A stretch of 64,000 nucleotides of DNA from Diplocarpon mali (taxonomy: Eukaryota > Ascomycota > Leotiomycetes > Helotiales > Drepanopezizaceae). Every line of letters begins with the position of its first letter. The first letter of the stretch is position 1. The stretch lies in the NCBI GenBank assembly GCA_024741835.1, contig JAENRP010000085.1, positions 47,546-111,545 of the forward strand, given 5' to 3'. The notes beneath the pieces are model-generated. The model was not told the origin of the DNA. It saw only the letters and a list, made by a program, of their open reading frames with translations, and did no database searches. The translations under genes were made by a program, and so were the position numbers. This document shows, in pieces, positions 21,495 through 31,059 of this stretch.

Positions 21495-23336
21495 CTAGGA
21501 CGCAATATCCTCAAGTATAGTCTCTAATTCTTCCTTTTCGAAAGGTGCAGATAATATTTCAGTTCCCAAAGCATCTTTTCGGCTTTGTACCATTTGATGG
21601 TCATGGAACCTGCCAGTGTCAGTACGAATCACTAGAAAAGGTGAAGAGTGGACTTACTCTTTCAATAGTGTCCTGAAATTTATTTCATTGCTGCAAATGA
21701 ATTCCTCGGTGGCCTTTTGGTACAGAGCTCTGTATTCAACACCTGACTCTGGTCTCCTGGGGTTGCCACTTCGCTGATTGTATATCTCCTCGTCCTCGTC
21801 TTCATCCACTCCCGCAAAACAGCCATGGTTTTCATCGATTGCTGCCAACTGTTCTCTGATTAAAACCATAAAAAGCTTTTTGGCATTCTCTGGTAAACTC
21901 TTCAGCACGAAGCTCACTCCATCCTTCCCACCCACCCTTCTTCCAGTCCGTCCCAGCAATTCATGGACCTCATCTACCACGTTGACTTCTGAAATATAAG
22001 GCTGAAATGTTGTACAATCATGGAACAGAAAATTGTATGCCAAGCGGAGCGAGCTGTCCCATAACAGTGGGAAAGAGGGGTGATCAGCCGAGGATACTAA
22101 GTGAACTTGAGGATGAGAACTCAGACGAGACAGTATGGCTTGAGTCCCGGGCCGACGCAGTGGAATTCCATCAATAGAATGAATGACTAGAGTGACGTGC
22201 TGAGCCCTGTCTTCTTCAAGCAACTCTATAAGACTATCGAGCATCTCGGCCGGCTGCGAACCTAGTTTATGCCCACGTTCACTGATCGCAACTGCCATAG
22301 TATTAAGAACATCCCGAATGGTCAGATTGTTAACATAGCCATTGACGACAACGATTTTGAAATTTCTATGATCCGCTTGCGACTTGTATGCGTGATCTGC
22401 AAATTGCATCAGAAGGGATCGCTTCGAGCCCCAACCAAAAGCACAAATGTTGAATCCTTGACTCAATTCGAATTGCCATTGCTTGAAGGAATCTGTGTGA
22501 AAACGTTCCAAGAATTTGATATCGTCTGCATGCTGGTCCTTCAAGCCTCGTAAACGACTGAAAAACTCCTCGTGGTCAAGGAGCGCCAAAGATGACAGGT
22601 TGTTATTGGAGGTTTTGGCTCGCCCACCACGGTTCTGGAAAAAATACTTTTCATACGCAGTGAGATCTTGCGGAGGAGTCGGTGATCGGTGTTGGACTTT
22701 CGTTCCTCTCTTCTTGCCACGCTTCGAAGGTGTTTCTGTTAAGATCGTCTCGTCAGGGACTTCGTCAGTTTCTTCCCCGCCATGTTCATTGAGAAAGTCT
22801 TCGTCTGAGCTGTAGATACGTTGCGCAATGCTATCAACTTCCTCATCGTTGTCGCTAGTGTTACCAAGAATTGATCTTTCAATGAGCGCGCGTGTACTCT
22901 TCCTCCTGGCTGACCGATCCGCATTCTTTACAAACTGAGCGTCATTCTCTGCATTGTTATTAGACTTTATAGGCGTTGCGAATAGCTTTTTCCCAAAAAA
23001 GTGCTTCTCGGAACTTATCCGTTGCGAAATTTCTTTGGAAGCGAAATTTTTCGGAGTTTCAAAGGCAACTTTGACTGGAGTAGTAGTAATTTGTTTGGCC
23101 GCTGAAGCATCGCTATTCGATCTGGCTACTTCATCTTCGCCTGCATCCTGGATCTCATTTTCGGCAAAGCCAGAGGTCTTTTCAGTCTCAAAAAGTTCTG
23201 TCGTCTTGCTAGATTCGTGATTTTCAGTTCTGTAATAATCGTCTCCTGCGTTCAATCCTCTCCTCGAGCGGGCCTTCTTCAATGCTGGCTCATTGCTTGC
23301 TTCGACAGCAGTGGTATCTTGCTTTTTACGCTTCAT
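21495..23336 (-). CDS. orc2: Origin recognition complex subunit 2
   Basis: Exons 23336-21658 and 21609-21495 (597 aa). The 48-bp intron has GTAAGT and CACTGGCAG signals; the last exon adds FHDHQMVQSRKDALGTEIL, the conserved ORC2 ending. The start is MKRKKQD at 23336: an ATG 24 bp further upstream lies inside what looks like a 5'UTR intron (GTAAGTACG at about 23406 to CTGTAG just before GACTTGCAATC), so it would be spliced out. The N-terminal ~250 residues are disordered and charged. The AAA-like domain follows, with QWQFELSQGFNICAFGWGSKRSLLMQF (ORC2 signature) and the winged-helix C-terminus. ORC2 forms the core of the complex that marks replication origins with ORC1, 3, 4, 5 and 6. It has no usable Walker A, as usual for ORC2. 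It is divergent from the Cut12-like gene. Confidence 0.93.
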
Positions 23337-23695
23337 GATTGCAAGTCCTACAGAAGTCATGGTAAATTTGGTGTCAATCAGTAGAAGAAAGGTTGCGTAC
23401 TTACCAGTGTTGCCGCATCATTCTAATCTCGGACACACTCCGCAGAGGGCCTTTCCAGACTTTCGCAGTGCAAATTAACTTTCGCCCGTGATGGCGCTAA
23501 ATGCGGGATGGACCCGTTCCTTCCCACCTAAATGCAAGGGTGTCGCGACTGCCATTTTCAAAAGTAAACAACAGACTTATTGATAACAACGTCTTGCTGA
23601 ATTGGTAAACTCACAAGCTCGGCATCACAAAATTGCTTGACCATATACTTTGGGTGTCTCCAGATGACCTCTATTAACCACCTCGAATTTCGAAT
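23337..23695. promoter_or_regulatory. Shared divergent promoter of ORC2 and Cut12-like gene
   Basis: 359 bp between the two start codons. It includes the probable 5'UTR intron of ORC2 and a GTAAACA at 23564-23570 that matches the forkhead consensus RYAAAYA. No perfect ACGCGT (MCB) element is present. Co-regulation through the cell cycle is an inference only. Confidence 0.45.
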
Positions 23696-26089
23696 ATGCT
23701 CAGTTGGTGGCTTGGCCGCACCGCGGAGGGGAGTCACGTTGAAGGTCTGTCAGAGTCGTGTCTTTATATCGGATCCGCTGACGAATCTTCAGACATCAGA
23801 CCTGACGATGAACCGCCAGAGACTCCTGCTCCAGTCTTCGCCGCTCGCGCATTAAAGAGCGCTATCTTTGGAACCCCAGCTCCTCCATCCGACGACGATA
23901 ATGTGTCCGAAGAGGATAGGAAATCCCGTGTTGCAATTGATGACGGCTCGACGCATCATCAATCTCGAAGCTTGTCTCCCGCGAAGCCTTCAGGCATCCT
24001 ATTAACGCCAGGTACTGCGACAACGCGGCGCAAAACTGTCTCATTCGGGAATGAAATACTGGAGAAAGGGCAGGACAAAGAGGATGGAGGCGGAACAGAT
24101 GCTGGACTAAGCGGGGATTCGAAATTCTCGCAAGAGAATCCTCTGAACACTTGGGATACACATATGGAGGCATCAGTAAAGCTTACGCGTAAAACTAGCC
24201 TCACCCGTACGCTTGAGAATGTCAGAACAGGTAGGACGGCTAACTCGGAAACGACTCACACCCCATCAGAAGCACAACTGCATTCGAAGGATCTTGACCC
24301 CATGCTAGGACCGAAACTGTTTAACTCGGACGTTAGACTCAGTAGGGCTGGCAAACCGCAACAGAACAATAAGAATGTGCTGCGGCAGGTAGTCGAAATC
24401 GATGATCTAAGCGGGGAGATTACCATGGATCTCAATCAGCCTCACTCACAGTCAGGAAGATTCTGGAAGTCCGAATATGAACAATATCACGAACAAGCAC
24501 AGGCAGAAATGAAGAAACTCATCGGCTACAAGCAGCTCGCAAAATCTTACGCTAAACTAAAGGATGCCGAGAACGTTGATCTTTCGGAAAAGCTGAAAGA
24601 ATACCAACAGACTCTTATTAATATGGAGGATCAGATATCACGACTATCGACTCAGATTGCCCTGTCTGGGACAGAAGGGAGGAAAGACGACTCGCCCGAG
24701 TTGGTGAAAGAACTTGCTCGACAAACCGCCCTATCTGTCCAGTACAAGACCCAAGTTGCCGAGTTCCAAGCGGCATTAGAAGGGAGTGATATCCAAGGCG
24801 TTCCAACGAATTCGGTAGATCCAGAGAGAAAGGGTCGGGCCTTCCATCGGTCAGGAGAGACTGATCTAAACACAAGCCATGGGTCTCGGAAGGCTAGTGA
24901 GCAACAGAAAGTAATTGTCTCTCTCAAAGAAGAGATCAAAAAACTTCAGCAATCATTGTCTACGGCCGAAATATCTACATTGAAGCTACAGGAAGAAAAT
25001 ACTAAGCTGACTCATGAGCTCCTCCACGTGGATATGCGATTCCAGAAACATCTTGAAAAATGCGAGAAAAGACAACAATCCTTCGATGAGCAGCGACAGA
25101 TGCGAGACGAGATGGTCCAAAGCCTCCAGAATGAATATGACAGGTTAAAGGAGCAGGCAAAATTGCAGCGACGCGACGCAGAGCACCTTCTCAAAAAAAG
25201 GCATGACCAGGTTGTAGAATTAAAAAAAGAGATTGCTTCCTTGCGTGGGGTGGGCTCCAAAGCTCAAGAACTTCAACAGACTCTGCAAGACAGAACTACT
25301 CAGCACGACCTGATTGTTACCCAATATCAAGCACAGATTCAGGACATGGAAGAGAAGCAGAAGCAAGACCTGAAATTCAGTATCTCTTCTAGGGATATTT
25401 GCAACACAAATTACGATACGCCATGCAGGGATTTCAATCCATTTCCATCAGTTGATGGAACCCCAGCTCAAGAAAGCCTTATTCCAGTGTTAAATCAGAC
25501 AATATCAAAACCATCGAAGGTACTTATGCCATCTAAGAATACTCATTCCGAGACACCAGCTGGTTCTCCCAGGCATCGATCCTCGCATTGCGCTTTGTCA
25601 GAACTCGTTAATATTGGAAAGAATCAGCCGACCCCCTTCCAGAGATCCGGACCAGTTCAGCATACACCTCGAACTGATTCCAAACCGCAGATACATGAGT
25701 TCTCGAATATGTCCTTCAATTCACCACACTTGCTGCTACAATCAGAGCCATCGCTACCACGCGTTTCAAGTCGAGCTATTCACGAACGGTGCTGCAATCT
25801 GAGTCCTAAGGCATCCATGTTCAACATTGCTTCCAGTCCTCCGAAGGCTGCGGTAGTCCGACCACGAGTGTCGAAAGAGCTCCCAAGGCAGAAGTCGAAT
25901 AGCAACATTGTTTCTCGTCGGGATGAGACCACAACCTCTAGACACCCCTTAAGCTCGGAGAGCTTGAGAGTAAAGGGTTCAATTCCACCGGAAAGAGCTG
26001 CGGCAGCCAAAGCCAGATTAGAGCGGAAACAGGCAGAGAAAAGAAGGGCTAGGGCCTCGGGAGTGAATAAAGAAAATCTTCCGAATTGA
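23696..26089 (+). CDS. Cut12-like spindle pole body formation-associated protein
   Basis: 797 aa as an open frame. The N-terminus begins MLSWWLGR, followed by PETPAPVFAARALKSAIFGTPAPPS and GILLTPGTATTRRKTVSFG, the signature of the fungal Cut12 family. A long coiled coil follows from SGRFWKSEYEQYHEQAQAEM (residue ~258) to about residue 565, then a Ser/Pro/Arg-rich tail ending KRRARASGVNKENLPN. Fission yeast Cut12 sits in the spindle pole body and couples Polo kinase to mitotic entry; the molecular role in filamentous fungi is less known. A 48-nt stretch, 23745-23792, has intron-like ends (GTCTGT donor, CGCTGACG branch, TTCAG acceptor) and is a multiple of three, so the true protein may be 781 aa. 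The downstream neighbourhood is gene-poor. Confidence 0.88.
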   Translation: MLSWWLGRTAEGSHVEGLSESCLYIGSADESSDIRPDDEPPETPAPVFAARALKSAIFGTPAPPSDDDNVSEEDRKSRVAIDDGSTHHQSRSLSPAKPSGILLTPGTATTRRKTVSFGNEILEKGQDKEDGGGTDAGLSGDSKFSQENPLNTWDTHMEASVKLTRKTSLTRTLENVRTGRTANSETTHTPSEAQLHSKDLDPMLGPKLFNSDVRLSRAGKPQQNNKNVLRQVVEIDDLSGEITMDLNQPHSQSGRFWKSEYEQYHEQAQAEMKKLIGYKQLAKSYAKLKDAENVDLSEKLKEYQQTLINMEDQISRLSTQIALSGTEGRKDDSPELVKELARQTALSVQYKTQVAEFQAALEGSDIQGVPTNSVDPERKGRAFHRSGETDLNTSHGSRKASEQQKVIVSLKEEIKKLQQSLSTAEISTLKLQEENTKLTHELLHVDMRFQKHLEKCEKRQQSFDEQRQMRDEMVQSLQNEYDRLKEQAKLQRRDAEHLLKKRHDQVVELKKEIASLRGVGSKAQELQQTLQDRTTQHDLIVTQYQAQIQDMEEKQKQDLKFSISSRDICNTNYDTPCRDFNPFPSVDGTPAQESLIPVLNQTISKPSKVLMPSKNTHSETPAGSPRHRSSHCALSELVNIGKNQPTPFQRSGPVQHTPRTDSKPQIHEFSNMSFNSPHLLLQSEPSLPRVSSRAIHERCCNLSPKASMFNIASSPPKAAVVRPRVSKELPRQKSNSNIVSRRDETTTSRHPLSSESLRVKGSIPPERAAAAKARLERKQAEKRRARASGVNKENLPN

Positions 26090-27479
26090 ATCTGACTTGA
26101 GCAGCATTGCGCTTTGCATATATATTTATGGAGAGCGGTTGTTTTTCTACAGGGTGGCGTTCGTTATTTTCGGTGTTCGCGAGGAAAGTAGCGTGTTTTT
26201 AATTGGACTGTACGCTGTACGAAGATACCATTTTTTGGCGGCGTTCTCTATTCTGTAAAAGCGTAGGAGCTGGTGTTATCAGTTCCCGATATGGTATCCT
26301 TCGACGACGGATACACCCTGATGAACCGACCTGAAGTCGTTGTTTACTCAGGCTACCGTTCATTTATAGCGTAATGTTAGGACATTGAACATGGAAGAAT
26401 TTTTTACAAAGTCTAGTAAGCCCTGAGCATTGTCTAAACACTACGTATGACACTATGTTCTCGATCCACCTTGACGATTCGTCTCGGACTAAATAGATAT
26501 CGCAGAGCCTCAACTTTGATTTCACAGTACTCGTTCGGCCATTTTGATTGCAATATATCAATCTCTTAGCTGAGGAGGATGTTTACAACATGGGTATACA
26601 AGTCCTATCATCATTACCTGAAATTCATAGTCCCCAGGTTTCGCACTAAATAGAATTTTACATTTCAGCTACTGAAGGCAAAGCTGAGATCCAGGTCAAG
26701 GGGATGGCCAAACTACGCAAAACGGTAAGATAATCTAGGACAATACTTCAATTCCTAGTCAGGCTTGAATGAAAGCCATGCTTCAGACAATTACAGAACC
26801 ACCTCGCCGCCTCGGGCTTGCACCATGGACCCTGCCAACTTGAAATCAGGTTTTGGAAAATATTATGCAGCCTCACTCCATTTGGCACACCCCTTATAGA
26901 TATAAATATATATCGATAGCTGACCCGGTGTGCCTCGCGAATATTTTCCTCCACCTCATGATTAAGACTTAGTCAATACATGGAGATTCATGAGGAGATA
27001 TGCTCGGTGCTCAATTCCCCGTAGCTCAAGTTCAAGGGCAGAGGGAATAGAGAATTGCAGACTCACCGGCTAGTATGGAGCTTTAGGTTCAAGCGACGGA
27101 TAGACAGAGCACGGTGTTGCTAGAAGATATGGGAAGAATCGCAAAGGTGTGCGAGTGAGGGGGATAAGGATACTGATGGTTGAATAACCGCAGTTATGGT
27201 GTTTTTTCGAGAGTAGGTTTCTCTTGGGCCCCCCACCCCAGGAATTGGAGTCTCATGGCTTTGAAGGAGGACTCGATTGTTTACGGGACGATGTGAGCCA
27301 CATCCACATTCTTCTTCATGCAAAACAGGCCACATCGAGGTTAAGAATCTGGTGAATAGATTGGAATAACCTATCTGATATAATTGTCAGCGAAACTCTC
27401 TTAGGCTGTAGTGGATGAGGCTCACTAATTAAGGTCTCGATATAGTAGATGATGGAAAGGTACCATAGAGCGCCAGATG
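26090..27479. other. Intergenic region, no supported gene
   Basis: 1.4 kb downstream of the Cut12-like gene. Frames are at most 71 codons and none resembles a known protein. Becomes AT-richer toward copy R5. Confidence 0.4.
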
Positions 27480-28196
27480 AAGCAGTAAATTAGGGAGACG
27501 ACGACGTAATACCTATAAGCGGTGTCTCCTACGAATCTGCAGACTCTTCAAGAGCCTGCCTGCAGAGCCGAGATTGAGTCTTTTCGACTATGAAACAATC
27601 AGCCTCTAAATTGAATAAAGCTAGAACTTTCGGAAACGTTGTATTGATATTTCTCTCTTTACTGTACTACCTCTTCTACAAATACCTTCTACATTCGACC
27701 TCTGCTTGCGTGCTCTAGGATTATATAAATATATACCTATAACTAAAGGAAAGGCTTGATAATGATATAAAGGGGGAAAAGGCAAGTTAAAATATTTAAG
27801 GAAAAGGAGGAGGAGGTAGAAAGGGATATAATTTGATAATTTTATACAAAGTCGATTAGAAGCGTTATAATCGAGAGCCGCCGCCAATTAAAGGCGCTTA
27901 ATATCATTAAATAAATCGCCGCTATCGGCGTAAGGGACTTAATCTGAGATTAGAGAACCAAAGGCGACCCTACTTCTTAAGGCATCTTTTGGAAAAATAC
28001 TCGGCCGAGACCTAAAGAAAATAATCACAACCAAGGTATAAACTAGAATCTTGAAAATAAACTATAAGTATAATAGACTAAATAGTAAAGATATAAGGAG
28101 TTTTAGGCTAGTTTATCCCTATAAATAAATCTAACTAAAGCGTTTTTCGCTTATGCTATATAGCTAAATTGATATAGCACATTAAAAGGGAAAAAA
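27480..28196 (+). repeat. Repeat family R, copy 5
   Basis: Longest continuous copy in this orientation. From the 5' side: TAATACCTATAAGCGGTGTC, CTGCAGAGCCGAGATTGAG, GAAAGCTAGAACTTTCGGAAACG-like block near 27620, a TATA-like stretch TTATATAAATATATACCTA (27720-27740), CGAGAGCCGCCGCCAATTAA, GAGAACCAAAGGCGACCCTA, CGTTTTTCGCTTATGC and an A-rich 3' end ATTAAAAGGGAAAAAA. The site hit by the solo LTR in copy R3 is intact here (27631-27660). No intact coding frame; TATA-like 5' region plus A-rich 3' end suggest a retroposed unit, which is inference. Confidence 0.75.
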
Positions 28197-29334
28197 GCAG
28201 TAAATCCACTTTCACAGACGATTTGTTAATTTGAGTCATACACACTTGGATAGGCAGAAGAGTTTGGAGAAGTTATTTGGAGTTTCCTTGCAGGATAGGG
28301 ACGTATGTAAATAAGCGAGGACCCATCACAATACCGCAAAAGCCAGCACACTGAATAGATGGCGAGTTTTGTATGGCAGTTTAGTTTTCCAAATCATAGT
28401 GATTATTACTGCGAAAGCTAGGTGGGTGTCGACTGGGGGCGACTTCATGCCACGTGGTTCATCGGCGAGTTGCGACCCATCCCTTGGTTTTGGCTCCCAG
28501 GAGTAGGAATCCAAACTCCTTATGCGAAATGTAAAATTTAAAACTATCGCGGAATTCAGAAATGTAGCAGAACGACACATGTCCATTCAGCGGACGGACG
28601 CTTGGCAGCTGCCTATACCACTCGAGGATATGGTCGTCACCTGACAACGCTTTTCTAACTGGGAAGCTTGAAAGGCCTCGTGACCACGAATGAGAGTTTC
28701 GCGGACAGTCATTCTCTTCTCGAGTAATCCCCATCTCTGCATCATACGAGCAACACATCTTGACGGCTGTCATGGATAACGAGCCGGCGAGTTCCAAAGC
28801 AAGGCATTGCTGAGAGGTATTGATATGATACTGGAAAGCCATTTTCCCGTTATTTTGTGCGCCGATAACGCACTTTCTTGCGCTTATCGTGACCCCTGTC
28901 GTGCTGGTTTGAAAGGGACAAAGTGGACTGCCGACCCTGAACGGTCCCGACAAGCCCTTGGCTGACCATCCGGTTCATTAAGGTACTTCTCCTTGCCTCG
29001 GTCCTTCTCGTCTCTGCCCTCCACGACAAACGCTGCCCATCACATACTCTGCTCACCGCAGGCAACCCTCGAGGCACTTTAAAAAGGGATATCCTCCAGC
29101 ACGCCACGGTCTCTTCTGCTCCCTGTTACCAGACGTTGTCTCAACCCTCGAACGCCGGGATTTAGACATCGACTTCGTCCTCTCGTATTAAGTTCGACCA
29201 CACGAGTCATCTCTGCGACAGTCGGAACACGTTTCTGCCCTATTCTTCTGCAGACCAACTTCGACCTCGATCTGCCACCGAATCCTGAAGATAACAGTCC
29301 CCACCAAGCAAATCCAACGCCACCTTTCGTCAAG
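28197..29334. other. Intergenic region upstream of the Cdc34-like E2 gene
   Basis: 1.1 kb. Overlapping antisense frames up to 164 codons (28459-28953) have no recognisable domain and probably arise from the higher GC here. The last ~250 bp are C/T-rich, typical of promoter and 5'UTR of a housekeeping fungal gene. Confidence 0.4.
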
Positions 29335-30126
29335 ATGTCTACCGCAGGCCCAGCAAAGCAGCGCTTGATGAGCGAGTACAAGGGATTGGAGAAGGAGAAA
29401 TGGGTCAACATCGAGGTGAGAATTGGCTCGGGATGTGGTTTTTCCATCGGCTTTTGCTAACACTGCTTGTCAGCTCAAGGAAGGTGCCCTATTCAAGTGG
29501 AATATCGGTCTGATGGTTGTCAACCCAGAGAGTTCGTTCGATGGCGCATACCTGAAGGTGAGCATGTTATTGTTCGAGTAAACTTCCAGGAATTAAACCA
29601 TTTATAGTGTGAAATGGGTTTCACGGAGAGCTACCCGTTCTCTCCACCAACTTTCAAATTCCTGCATCCCATCTACCACCCCAATATCTACCCCGACGGC
29701 AAGGTCTGTATCTCGATCTTGCACCCGGCCGGAGATGATGAGCAGTCTGGAGAATTAGCCAGCGAGCGATGGTCCTCCATACAAAGTGTGGAGTCTGTCC
29801 TGCGATCTATTCTACTCCTCCTAGACGATCCCGAGATCGGCTCTCCCGCCAACGTTGATGCTGGCATTCTGTACCGTGACAACAGAGAGGAGTACAACAA
29901 GAAGGCCAAGGACACGGTCACGGCGTCCAAGAAGGATATACCTGAGGGCTTTGTATTGCCGACTACTCTGGTCGAAGCTCCTCCTGCGAAAATGGTGGAT
30001 GATGATGACTTCTGGAACGAGAGCGGTGACGAGGATGACTTTGGTGCAAGTGACAGTTCAGGTGAAGACCTTGAGATGGATGACGATGAGCAAGAAGACG
30101 AGGAAGACGAGGAAGAAGAGCCCTGA
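29335..30126 (+). CDS. Ubiquitin-conjugating enzyme E2, Cdc34/UBC3 type
   Basis: Exons 29335-29415, 29474-29557 and 29608-30126 (227 aa); introns of 58 and 50 bp in phase 0. The UBC fold shows HPN at residues 79-81, catalytic Cys89 in GKVCISILH, and the acidic loop insertion after it (HPAGDDEQSGELASERW, ~97-112), which distinguishes Cdc34/UBE2R and UBE2G enzymes from other E2s. The long C-terminal tail ends in a run of Asp/Glu (DDDEQEDEEDEEEEP), the Cdc34 feature that binds the basic canyon of the SCF cullin Cdc53. The role is Lys48-linked chain building on phosphorylated SCF substrates, including cell-cycle inhibitors. Assignment to Cdc34 rather than Ubc7 rests on the tail. Confidence 0.92.
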
Positions 30127-31059
30127 ACGTGCCATTCCAGCTCTTTGTTCCCTCGGGCGCACCATTGAAGCCATCCACTGCCAGGGAAGTTTTTCTTTGT
30201 TCAGGTGCCTTGAGCGGCTGCAGGACTAACTGGCGTCACAATTTCATTTACTGCATAGCATAGCGCGACTGTGAAGCGGCGTACACGGGCAAAGGATTGC
30301 ATGGTAATGCAACAGGCGTCTTTGAGGTGGGAATCCGCGGGGTTTGCCTTCTAGATTTGGCGTAATGGTGGCTGAATATCGCACAAGTATAGGTGGCCAA
30401 TATTGAGAAAGAATGCGGAAGAAATGCCTTGTAGAAAAGATAACTCTATCTCACAGCATCATGATATCAAAGTTCTCCAGGCTGAATGGTTGAGTTGGCA
30501 GGACATGCAATCTGAGTGAATGCACCCCACTTCGCGACAATTAAACCAAGTGACAAAGAGCTGGATATGAATTTCCTCGTAGTAGGTTTTCTAGCTTCTC
30601 TTCTATGCCTGGGGGGTTTTCTTCTTGGATTTACAGTAGCAGCCAGTTATTTGGGCCCCTGCCTAGAACACCAAATCTCTCCTTTTTTACCCTCCAATCC
30701 TGAAGGCCAAATTCGTATGGTTAGTAATGTTGCTAGACGATTCTTATGACCATTGGCCTAGTGCCTACCTACCTACTCACCTCAAATCTTCCAGCCTGAA
30801 TAACACAGCAGTAGTAAGCCCACCTTAATACAGTAACGTGCACGTGCCGAAGAGCGGCTGTTGCCAGGATCTATCTACCCGCGATTTGAGAGCTCCTTCG
30901 CGTCAACTTGCGCATCCATCTCCTCTCCCCGACCTGCAGATCTTTTGCAGACAGTCGGTTCCAAGCTCCGGAGATCCATAAACTCCATGTCCATGTAAGA
31001 ACTTTGGAAGATATATCATCGCGCTAGCTCAGCCTTGTCGACAACAGGTACAGGGGACA
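30127..31059. other. Intergenic region between E2 and UBA/UIM genes
   Basis: 930 bp. A 60-codon frame from an ATG at 30567 encodes one hydrophobic segment (FLVVGFLASLLCLGGFLLGFTV), but it has no other support and is not called as a gene. CCTACCTACC low-complexity sequence near 30764-30775. Confidence 0.4.

Noticed and set aside
28459..28953. 164-codon antisense frame upstream of the E2 gene
   Set aside because: Composition and lack of motifs suggest a by-chance frame in the promoter region.
30567..30749. 60-codon frame with one hydrophobic segment
   Set aside because: A single short frame with no family resemblance. The longer version starts at a GTG, which is not expected in a fungal nuclear gene.
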